NCBI GenBank assembly: GCA_028095005.1
Contig: CM051460.1
Span: forward strand, 73,921,676 to 73,985,675
Direction: 5' to 3'
From: Rhynchospora pubera
Lineage: Eukaryota; Streptophyta; Magnoliopsida; Poales; Cyperaceae
DNA length: 64,000 nucleotides
A model generated the notes under the pieces. That model was given only the letters and a program-made list of their open reading frames with translations, had not been told where the DNA came from and did no database searches. Shown here in pieces: positions 10,602 to 20,870 of the stretch. The position numbers were made by a program, and so were the translations under genes. The stretch's first letter is position 1, and each line of letters starts with the position of its first letter.

Positions 10602-13600
10602 ATGGCTTCGGTTGATGAGATTTACGATACTGTCCCCCGGTTTGAGATTGCCAGGACGGGCTGCTATGGCCCCTCGGATGAGGCCATTGATTCTTATATC
10701 AATGATTATTTGGATCCTCAGAAAGTCCATGTGCACCTTCATCCGCTTATGGAAGCGCGCCATTCTCAGAGGGAGAGATAATTTCCATGGACTCTTGGTT
10801 CGGCACAATCGTTTACCCTTGCCGGCCATCTATGATTATCCGTGTCTTGCTGTTGACCCTCCTTCACGCACTGAGGAGCGTCGAGACAGGTACTATACCT
10901 CCCATTGTCCCATCAGTCGAGATCGGCGTAGCATTCCCTCTGGTGACCTTGCAGGTATTTTTCTGAGTCCCACTGGTCGTTCTACTTTTTCTGCTGACTT
11001 TCACTTGTTGAGTATGGAGATGATGGAGGGGCATGTCATCCCTTGGTCTCCTGGGAATTTGAGGGTTCAGGGTGATTTGAAATGGAGTCCCGGGCAAGTT
11101 GAATGGACCCGGTATATCCTGTGTAGTATGGGGAAGAAATTGGATAAGGTGGAGATTTTTGGAGGTGTGATTTTGGCCTTGTTTGAGTATACATGGAGTT
11201 CCAATCTTCTGAAAGCAATGGCCTCCAATTGGAATTATGTTCATAATACCTTTCCCTTAGAGGACCGTGATGCCACTATCGATCTTCAACAGATGTCTGG
11301 CCTTATGGGGGTGCCAGTAGAGGGGTTGGTTTATGAGGAGAGGGTACCGCCTGATTTTGAGCTCTATGGTCCTGATCACAGAGGGTTCCCTCTACATTCT
11401 GCTTCACTTCGGGCAGTTTTCCGGATTTATTATGAGATTGCTATGTCACGTGGTCAGCGTGGTTTGGACAGGGATGTCCCTTTGAGAGACTAGGTTCGTT
11501 ATTTCACGGATTTGATACCCGAGAGGAGGGCTGCGCATTTTGCTAATCCTTTGGAGCCGATTAAATTGGGTTCTGACAAGACATATATTCCTTCTGAGCG
11601 GGTGTCATTCTCAGATTTCTGTTCCCATGAGCTGGATGACGAGACAGTCCTGACTGCCTTTTTGGCCTGGTGGTTATGTTATTTCTTGATTATTTACGAG
11701 CCGACTGGGTATATCCGCCCTGGGGTCTTTGTGGTGGCGAACGCCTTGGCTCGCGGTAAGCGGGTCTCATTGGCTATTCCAGCTTTAGTGAACCTTTATA
11801 GGTCCATGAGAGAGCTTACTTCTTCGAGGGATCCTTCCAGAGCCACAGTAGTCATGCCTTTACATATCCTTTCTGGTTGGTTTTATCTTTACTGGGAGAA
11901 GTGTTATACTCCACTGACCTCCGCTGGCATGCGACAGTCATTGCCAGGTTTGATTCATATTGCTGGTTGTACCGTCCGTGATCCGGATCAGATTACCGCT
12001 CATTTGTGCTTTACTCAGAGTAGTCAGTTTATCACGGATTATCGCCCTGAGGCTTTCAATAAGGGATGGCCTAAAGACACTGGGAAGCCATACATTGTCA
12101 AGGATGTGGCGCCTCGTCAGAAGGGGGCCTGTCCTAAGTTGTGTTCCCCTCGACACAGGCGAGACCGGGACTACACCGTCAGCATCAGAGCGGGGTGTTT
12201 ATCCATTCGCATGGGGAATAGGGTGATCCATGAGGTTTACATCCCTCACCGTTGTGCTTGGCAGTTCGGGTATGACCAGGCTATTCCAGCAGTTTTCAGC
12301 TTTCCTGACCCTCCTCGAGTCACTTTGCCGTCATGTGCGGCTTTTAGTGCATTCTCAGTGCGTTTGGGCACCGGCACTAGTTGTGTTGTTCCTCCGGCTT
12401 CTCGCCAGGGGACATTGACTGGAGATTATGACAGGTGGTTCAGAGGTTGGTCTAAGATTCCTCATGATGTTAGTGTGGCCATCCTAAAGGAGAAAGTTTA
12501 CCCTCGTTCCCGGATTGTTCCACAAAATCCGGAGGTTAGACAAGGCGGTTTCAGACCACTGAAGAATTCTTTTGGGGTTGATGGTTTTGTGCCGATTGGC
12601 GTGAAGTCCTTGGAGTATGTAGACCCTCCTCCACTTCCAGACGGCCGTTTTCCTGGTTCGCTATCTTCCTTTCTTGTTTGAATTACTCTCCTAGTTACTT
12701 CCTTTTTTCTTACGATGATTTGTTCCTTGAGGCAGGTCTCGGTGGGTATGATTTTGGTCATTTTCACTTCAAAGTAGAGGGTATTTCTCCTATCGAGGGA
12801 GAGTCTCCCCAAGCTTTTGCATCTGAGTCTTATAGACGCTGGGCTATCTACTCAGGTATTGCCTTTCTCTTCTCTTTGTTTAACTTTATCACCAATGTAG
12901 GATTGTCATGATTTTGGTTTCACAGGTGTTCATGGTCTCCCTCATTCGGTGGAAAATGAGGAGTTGGCCCTTTCAAGTCGTCCTTCTCCTGAATACCCCG
13001 ATGAGCTGACTGAGGAAGCAACTAGGCGGCTGAAAAGGCAACGTGAGGATTCTCTGGCAGAAGAAGAAGTGACTCAATACGAGCTTCGACGACGGCCGAG
13101 GGGGAGTCCTTCAGATGGCGGCTTTTTCATGGAACCTCCTCTCCTTGCACCACATTCATGTATGTTATTTCTGTTTTTTCTTCTGACTTCATTCCATTTA
13201 ATTTTGATTTGCTATGAACGTGTCATGGTATTACTTTCCAGGGACTGCATGCTCCGGTATATGGGGTAGCGCCATTCTGGCTGAGTCCGTGGTTGCTACA
13301 GAGGACATTGAGATGGAGGAGGTCGAGGTGGAGACCGTTGTCGTGCCGTTTGAGGAGATTCTGCGCCCCAGGCTGATCTCTCCGGCTCCATTTATCCAGG
13401 CGAGTAACTTCCTTGCTCCGGATGATTCTAGGGCGATTGTTGCTATTACCGTCTTTTCTTGTGAGACTGCTCCGACACCGGCCATCTTTCCAGCGCTTCG
13501 AGGTCTAGGTATGCTTTATTTCACTGAGCTTTTTTTTTTTACCTTAATTTCCCTTCTGTTTCATTTTATATTTTTTCTTGTCTTGCTTCATCTAGGTCGA

Positions 13601-14204
13601 CTTCCTTATATCCTGATGGCCTTTGGCATTGAGTTTTGGGCTTTGGGCTTACGGGACTTGTGCCATTTATACCAGTTGTCCCTTCAGAGTTTCATGAGTG
13701 TTGACGAGTTGACGAGCCATGTCGTGGGCATGGAGCTGGACATTCTGGATCATGCTTCCATCTTATGTTCAGGTATATATTCATATTTTCCTCGTCACCG
13801 TGACGTACATTTAATTTTTCATAACCTTTTTTCTTTTTCATTCAGGAGGGAGCCCCTCAGACAGTCCTGCCCTTCAGATTCTCCATGATTTTCTCTTCCC
13901 TGAGTCAGACATGGTTCCGGAGTTTCCTGGTGAGGCGCCATTGGATTACTCTGAGTGGGAGGCTCTTCTTATTGATTCTACTCCTCTAGCCGTGTCATCC
14001 TCTGCTAGTGGAGCGGGCTTGCCATTATCTCCGGATACTGTGTTAGTTGAGCCGGTAGTTGGGGAGTTAGCTCATCGAAGGGATGTTGATTCTGATGACG
14101 ATTCCGAGAGAGCTCTCGCAGGTGTGGTGCTAGCCCTTCCTTGTTTTGCCTCTCTCGTGGCGGACGCTTCTCGAGAGGTTGAGTTGATGATGGGTTTCTT
14201 TTGA
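10602..14204 (+). pseudogene. antisense six-exon plant mobile domain gene inside the Tat element
   Basis: This gene runs opposite to gag-pol. Exons by GT-AG signals: 10602-12655, 12736-12855, 12926-13159, 13242-13508, 13596-13772 and 13846-14204. All five introns are 70-87 bp and phase 1, and the reading frame carries through every junction; the first donor (GTTCGC) is the weakest. Exon 1 encodes a plant mobile domain, with LLKAMASNWNYVHNTFPL then IDLQQMSGLMGVPVEG, and later a helix-rich block with AFLAWWLCYFL and FVVANALARGKRVSL. The remaining exons encode an acidic, low-complexity tail. The start MASVDEIYD is chosen because the chain is sensible from there. A frameshift near 10765 and a TAG at about 11491 (fitting CAG-to-TAG) break this copy. 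An AG at 10594-10595 may end a 5'-UTR intron. Extra antisense frames are known in Tat elements. What the protein does is unknown; capture from a host gene is an inference. Confidence 0.8.
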
Positions 14205-14535
14205 GTAGGAGTTATGTAGCGCGTCGGCGCTTTGTATCTTTTCTTTTGTTATGGTTTTAGTTTTAGACTTGGTTTTAGTCGGTCACTCCTGACTTTGTAG
14301 CGGCTGGACCTTCTGATCATGATTATGTGATGTTTTGGACCTTTGTTGGGCTCGTGATTGTAGTTGATTTATGGGCATGGATATTATATTTTGGTGTCAT
14401 TGGGCTCATCATTTTTCATTAAAATCCTTGGATCGCGAAGCGATCATGTTCCTTGCAAACCGCCACGCCTCTTGATCTTTTGCATTTATGGGTAAATTCG
14501 AGAAGACGTACGCTTTCTAGTGCCCTAATTTCCTT

Positions 14536-14548
14536 TATATATTTATAA
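14536..14548 (+). promoter_or_regulatory. TATA box of the second antisense gene
   Basis: TATATATTTATAA lies 71-83 bases upstream of the ATG at 14619, giving an expected start of transcription near 14565-14570 and a leader of about 50 bases. It suggests that the downstream antisense gene has its own promoter and does not depend on the LTR. Confidence 0.6.
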
Positions 14549-14618
14549 GGCATCATGTGTACGTATCTCGTATCATTTTCTTCTGTTTCTGAACTTTCTT
14601 TCTCGGACTTCATTTTCC

Positions 14619-15920
14619 ATGGCCGGCGTCATAGATCCAAGGAATCCCAAGCGTCCCAGAGATGAGGGTAGTTCCTCTGTCCAAGGCGCGCCACCTTCCA
14701 AGCCTAACTGGTCATATGACCCAGGCAACCGTTTTCTGTTTCGAGATGACGAGGCTTTTGAGTGTTATCAAAGTAACATTGGTGAAGGGGGGCGTGAAGT
14801 TTCCGCCTGCTTTTTCTTCCATCCTCAGGGGCGTTTCACCACCCCTTATATGAGTTTGATAACAGGGTGGCTCAATGCCTGGAGCCTTCAAGGCTTATCA
14901 AGGCTCGACACTCCTTACCATCCGGCCGTCACCAAGTTATTTTATGCTAACCTCCGCGTCACCTTTGACCATCATGGCATTCCTTCTGCCTCCTCCTATC
15001 TTTTCGGCAGGCTCTTTCACATAGGGGTTGAGGATTTGGCTGACTTGATTGGTGCCACAGATACTTTAAATGGCTTGTCAATTTATGCCTTCGGGAGTTG
15101 GCCTCGCGAGCAAGGGACGTACCGGGGTCATTGCGAGTGGTTCAAGATACCCAGGTCCGAGGCAGGTTCTGAACTGGTCTCTACTACGCATTTGCCCGCG
15201 CTTCACCGGTAATTTTGCTATTTGTGTGTTTTCGTTTTGTTTGTTTCTTTTGTTTGCCTCTGAAGGATAAGTTCATGACCATGAAGTCTATATGTCCCTT
15301 TCAGGTTATTTTTCTTGATTATCAACTACATCCTCTTTCCTCAGGGTGAGTTATCAGATTTGACTCGCCCAGGGACTTTGTTCTACCTTCGCTTATTGCT
15401 CCTTAAACGCGGGAAAGCTAATCTTTCCAGTCTCATCCTCCAAAACATGCATCATGTCACGAGGTTTCCCAAGGGCCGTTTGCCTTATGGGAATTTAATC
15501 GAGGCCTTGATGGAGCGGGCTCAGATTCCATTGCCTGAGACGCTGTGGGGGAATCCAATCACTGAGCGGCTTATGCTGTACCCGCGCAACCTGATCTTAG
15601 ATCTGACTTCCTTTGGGTGGGCGGAGATGGTTCATGGCACTCTGGTCCCTGACCCCAACTACCCGGTGAACAGTAATATCCTTCATAGGCTTGCTGCTGT
15701 GAATCAGTATAGTCCGGTAAGAGAGGCTTCTCCCCCTTCTCCAGATGACTCAGCCATTGAAGAATCTTCTCCACTCCAGGAACACATAGACCAGCGTTTT
15801 AAGGAGCTAGACCAGCGACTGGAGAATGTCGAGGCGGTGCTTCAGTCAATTCATAACACCTTGGAGGCCTTTGCAGGGGCGATGGCCGCAGCTCAGGCGC
15901 CTCCAGTGCCCCCGATATGA
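14619..15920 (+). CDS. antisense two-exon gene inside the Tat element, putative plant transposon protein-like
   Basis: Exon 1 is 14619-15208 and exon 2 is 15305-15920. The intron (donor GGTAATTT, acceptor TTTCAG at 15303-15304) is phase 2 and keeps the frame. A later AG at 15343-15344 would put the frame wrong. The product is about 400 residues. It has a basic N-terminus (NPKRPRDE), a core with KLFYANLRVTFDHHGI and SSYLFGRLFHIGVEDL, then a helical block (TLFYLRLLLLKRGKANLSSL, PYGNLIEALMERAQIPLP), an acidic linker and a C-terminal coiled coil (RFKELDQRLENVEAVLQSI). The 'FYANL...V.G...S..I..L' pattern resembles the domain called 'putative plant transposon protein', common in plant repeats. It has no stop or frameshift, unlike every other coding part of this element. 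Function unknown; the family call is an inference. Confidence 0.7.
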
Positions 15921-17340
15921 AGAAGTCTTGGATGTTTTGATCATTTGGTTTTGTTGTTTCATTGCCTTGTTTTGTATGTTCTTTTCGTTGTTGTTTAAAT
16001 CGTGGTAATTTTGGATGGTTGAGATTTGGTATTTTGATTTTATGGTTTGATTAGGGCAGTTTGGAGGCCTAATAACTCTTGGTATGTTGATCTTAGTTTA
16101 TGGACATTTATTGAGGTTTATTAGTGACTTGGTCTAGACTGTCACAGATAGCGACATCAGAGATCGCTAGTGGGACAGATGTTTTTTTGTTATTCTCCCT
16201 GCTCTTTGGTTACGGCAGCAAGGAACATACCGGTGGGATTTGTCTATTCTACATTGTTGCCTCGGTAGCTAGGACCGTTCCGGTGGGACTTACTTACTCC
16301 ATATTACCGCTTCAACGTGTAGAATAGACGTTTTGGGTATGGCACGCAGTGGGACTTTGTGCATCATTTTCTGTTGGTTGTTTTGGCACGGTGATAAGAG
16401 ACGTACCGTCGGGACTTGTCTGTTCCATATCACTCTTTTGATGTAGTGAGATGGGGTTTTCTCCTGGCTCTTTGGGTACGGCAGCTAGGAACATACCGTA
16501 GTCGGTGGTTTAAGGCCCAACACGACCATGGGCCCCTCTGGGTATTAGGATTTATGAGGCCTATTCCTTGACATGGTTGGCGGACATCAGCCGTGGTATT
16601 CTCCGTTTTCAGAGGGGCTTTTAGGTTCGGTTTGGTCTTCATTCATTTTTTTTGGTAGGTTTCGGCAAGGATTTCATCTTGGATAGACAGGTTGTCTTTT
16701 CCAATCTGTAACTATTGAGGACGTGGTTTTGACTAATCCCTTGGTAAGTTTCACCATTTGTGTCTTAATTTAGAGTTCAAGACACGGAACTTTTGTTCAT
16801 CCTTTAGTTCGGTGAGATGAACAGGCACCTAGTACTTTGTTTTAAGGACAAAGCACAAGACTTTTTTTTTTTTTAGGGTCGTATTTTGGGGTGTAGGCCA
16901 TTTGTAAAGGAGATGTTCTATGAATGTCCATAAGGACAGAACACTCCTTCTTCCTTGGCCCGGTGGGACAGAATATTTTGTGTATATTTTTAGAAGTTTT
17001 AGATTTTGGACTTTAAAATTTGTCTTTTACTTAAAGGTTTGAGAATATTTAGGGAGATTTGGTTTTAAATCTTTATTTAGGCTACATTTTTTTTTAGCTT
17101 GGTCTAGTTTCTTTTGGTCATAAGCTTTTATGCTTTGGAATAAGATGCATTTTTCTTGTTGGACTTGGATTTTATTTAGGATTTCGACTTGGGGTCATTT
17201 TAGGAAATTTTGAAGGGTTTATTTTACTTAGGGGGTTAATTTATTACTTTGGGGTTTTGGTTCAGGGATACCCCATAGTGTTCAAAAGAACGGAGCACCC
17301 TGTCGAGCCTTGACCCGGTGGGACGTGAGAGATTTTTTAC
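15921..17340. other. non-coding spacer between convergent integrase and antisense genes, with repeated GGTGGGAC motifs
   Basis: The integrase frame ends at 17341 on the minus strand and the antisense gene ends at 15920 on the plus strand, so this is where two transcripts would converge. No gene is visible. Variants of CCGGTGGGACTT recur at about 16229, 16281, 16345, 16405, 16960 and 17314, the first four inside loose repeats of about 50-90 bp that also share 'GTCTATTCTACAT/GTCTGTTCCATAT'. The same CCGGTGGGAC word is part of the primer-site-like motif on the other strand. Confidence 0.6.
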
Positions 17341-20300
17341 CTAAGTGAAGAGGTGGTTGACCGCCTCGCAATTATCTGCCCAGTCGGTTTGTTGGCTGCT
17401 CTTCCTTTGACTTTGGTGGGCTGTGGGGACGTTGGGGTAGTTTTGTCCATAATATTTCTTTAGGTATCTCCCATTCATGGAGGGGACAGGGTGTTTTCCG
17501 TTTGAATCTGCGAGTAGGTAGGCTCCACCTTCATATGCTTGTTCTATGACATAGGGGCCTTCCCAGTTTGGTGCAAATTTGGGACCATGGTGTCGGCCGA
17601 GGATAGGTCGCCTCAAAACCAACACTAGTTCTCCTTTCTTGAATGTTCTAGGTCTTGATAATTTCTCATAGGCTCGCGTCATTCTGGCTTGATATAGCTC
17701 CAAGTTTTGTTGAGCTGCCAGTCTCTTTTCATCCATTCCGTCCAACTCTTGCAACCTCAGTTGTGTCTGTTTGGTCAAAGGGATTTGTGCTGCCATGGCT
17801 ACTCTCAATGACGGGAGCTCTACCTCGATTGGTAGGACTGCTTCTGCCCCATATACTAACGAATAGGGTGTGGCTTGGGTTGTTATTTTATGGGTGATGC
17901 GGTATGCCCACAATGCTTCATGCAGTTTCTCATGCCAGTTTCTTTGGTTATCTCCGATGGTTTTACGAAGGATCTTGATCAGTGTTTTGTTGAAGGCCTC
18001 CGCTAGTCCATTGGCTCTTGGGTTATAGATAGAGGAGTATCTCCATTCAATTTTATGTTTATCGGCGAACGCATCAATTTTGGCATTCTTGAAAGCTGTC
18101 CCATTGTCAGAGATTATTTTTCTTGGATTTCCATATCTATAAAGCACCTAAGTGGTAAAGAACCTGACCACATCGGAGGCTTTAATTTCACGGTATGACC
18201 TGGCTTCGGCCCATTTGGAGAAGTAATCCGTAGCGGCCAATATGAAGCGGTGCCTGTTTGAGGCTGGTGGGTCAATGGGGCCTATGATATCTGTTCCCCA
18301 GATTTCGAAGGGCCATGACACTACTGTAGGATGTAGTGCGTTTGGGTGTTGGTGTATAAAATCTCCATGAATTTGGCACATGTGGCATTGTCTGGAGAAG
18401 TTTTCGCCGTCATTGATCATGGTGGGCCAGTAGTAGCCCATTAGTTTGATTTGTACTCGCATCCGAGAGCCTGATTGGTGGGCCCCACATACTCCCGAGT
18501 GAATTTCTTGCATAACTTGGTTGGCTTCGGTTTTCGATATGCATCTAAGCCATGATCCTTCATAAGATCTCCAATAAAGTGTGTTGTTCACATACACGAA
18601 CCTTAGGGCCCTCTTTCTGATTTGCTCCCTAATGGCCTTGTTCACAGGTAATTTTCCTTGTTGGAAGTAGTCGAGAAAGGGTTGTCTCCAATCCTCTTGG
18701 TTCGAACCCTCGGTTATCATGACTTGTGTGATTTCCCTCCATTCTTTTTCATGTTCTCTTTCGAGTGTTTGGATATCAGTAAACAGAGTTCCTTCTTCCT
18801 CGCTTCTTTCCTGCGGGAGGCAAGGGGACAAGGATCTCCTGCGATGGACAAGGACTTGGATTTCTTCCTGACTCGGGTCACTGAGTTCATTAGCCAATCT
18901 GGCCAACGCATCTGCTTTGCCATTCAGAGACCTCGGAACTTTCTGGAAGGTAATATATGTGAATTTGGCTATCAACTCAAGGGCCTTTTCATGGTATTTG
19001 ACCAATTCTGGTTTTCTTATTTTGAAGAGGCCTTCGATCTGACTCAGGATGAGCTGAGAGTCTCCATAGACTTCTAACTGCTCAATACCCATTTGAAGGG
19101 CGATTTCAAGTCCAGCTATTAGGGCCTCATATTCAGCTTCATTGTTTGTGCATGGCTCGGTCAGGCTCAGAGCATGTCGGAGAATGCCTTTCTCTGGGGT
19201 GACAAACACCAACCCTACACCGGCTTGTCGTTTTGGTAAGTTTGGTTTGACTGCTGGTTGAATGGAGGATGATCCATCGAAGTATAGTTTCCAGCAAGTT
19301 TTATTTTCTTCTACCTGCATAGCCTCCTCATCAGGGAAGTCGCACGCTAGCGGGGAGTCATCAGGTATAGGATGAGCAGCTAGGAAATCGGCTAGTGCTT
19401 GTCCTTTAATGGCCTTTTGGGGCGCATATGTTATATCAAATTCCATTAGAGCCACAGCCCACCTTGCCAGCCTTCCAGTAAGCATAGGTCGGGTCATGAG
19501 GTATTTCAACGGGTCGGTTTTGGAGATTAGTGTGACTTTATGGGCCAACATGTAATGCCTCAGCTTCTTTACTGCGAAGATCAAGGCCAAGCAATGCTTT
19601 TCAATGGGTGTGTATGCATGCTCTGCCCCCACAAGCATTCTGCTGAGGTAATACAGGGCATTTTCCTTTCCTTCTTCATTTTCCTGGGCAAGTAATGCCC
19701 CCAGAGATCCGTCCAAGGCGGTGGTATAGAGAATGAGAGGTTTTCCCTGGATGGGCGCCGCCAACACAGGAGGTTTTTGCAGATATTGTTTAATGTCATC
19801 AAAAGATTTCTGGCACTCCTCGTCCCATTTAAAGGGGACATCCTTTTTGGTGAGTCTGGTAAAAGGCTTGATTTTGCCTGACAGGTTGGCTATGAATCTC
19901 CTAATATACGCCAAGCGCCCTTGGAGAGACCGCAGTTGTTTAAGTGTCTGTGGAGGGGACAGTTCTTGGATGGCCTTAATTTTATCAGGATCAATTTCAA
20001 TGCCTCGGTGCCGCACCACGAAGCCTAGAAATTTTCCTGATGACACCATGAAGGCGCATTTTAGGGGGTTAAGTTTCAGAGTGTGTTGTCTCAGCCGCTC
20101 AAACATCAGCCTCAAGTTTTCCAGGTGTTGCTCATGGGTATGGGACTTCACAACGAGGTCATCTACATAACACTCTACCACCTTGTGTATGAGGTCGTCA
20201 AAAATTTTGGTCATGGCTCTTTGGTATGTGGCTCCTGCATTTTTGAGGCCGAAAGGCATGACTTTATAGCAGTAAATACCAATTGGGGTACGGAAGGCAG

Positions 20301-20870
20301 TGTGCTTTTGGTCACTCTCATCCATTTTGATTTGGTTGTATCCTGAGTATCCGTCTACAAAGGAATATACCCCGTGGGACGAGGTGTGGTCTATTATGAT
20401 TTCTGTCACTGGTAGTGGGAAATCGTCCTTGGGGCAAGCCTTGTTTAAATCCCTGAAATCAACACAGACTCTGATTTGTCCGTTCTTTTTCTTCACTGGG
20501 ACAATGTTGGCCACCCAGTCGGGCGTTTCTTCTTCCCTTATGAATCCAGCACTGATGAGCTTTTTGACTTCGGCTGTCACCTTTTCTTTCAACTCAACCC
20601 TCATCCTTCGGGGTCCTTGTTTGACTGGTTTGAGCTCTTTGTCAATTTTGAGTTTGTGGACTGCTACTGCTGGATCTAGCCCGGGCATTTCACTGTAGCT
20701 CCACGCGAAGCAATCTTGGTATTCCCTTAGCAATTTGGTCAATTCATCTTGCATCTCTTGAGGAAGGGAGGTGCTAATGAATGTAGGCTTCGGGTTTTCC
20801 TTTGTTCCTAGGTTGATTTCTTTCAATTTATCGATGGTATTTTGACCACCTTCTTCTAGCTCCTTTGGTG
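17341..20870 (-). pseudogene. pol: reverse transcriptase, dual RNase H and integrase of the Tat element
   Basis: This frame lies one register off the gag-protease frame, and the switch is near 20860-20880. RT motifs are present (PDWVANIVPVKKKNG, PFGLKNAGATYQR, CYVDDLVVKS near 20165). A first RNase H follows (TTALDGSLGALLA near 19720). A second, archaeal-type RNase H runs from WKLYFDGSS near 19280 through NNEAEYEALI to YGDSQL. Integrase has an HHCC finger near 18370-18510, WGTDIIGP near 18290, SDNGTAF near 18110, a Glu in GLAEAFNKT near 18000 and a GPY-type C-terminal module near 17555. A TAG stop at 18148-18150 splits the integrase catalytic core. Two RNase H domains place it in the Tat lineage. 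It would copy and integrate the element, but this copy cannot make a full integrase. Confidence 0.93.

Noticed and set aside
10612..11493. Methionine start at 10612 for the antisense mobile domain gene
   Set aside because: The residues before the frameshift near 10765 make better sense in the frame starting at 10602. The 10612 start gives an out-of-frame N-terminus.
18658..19077. Plus-strand frames over the gag-pol region (for example 18658-19077, 20300-20698, 25939-26406)
   Set aside because: They are shadows of the minus-strand polyprotein, with no splice signals or domains.
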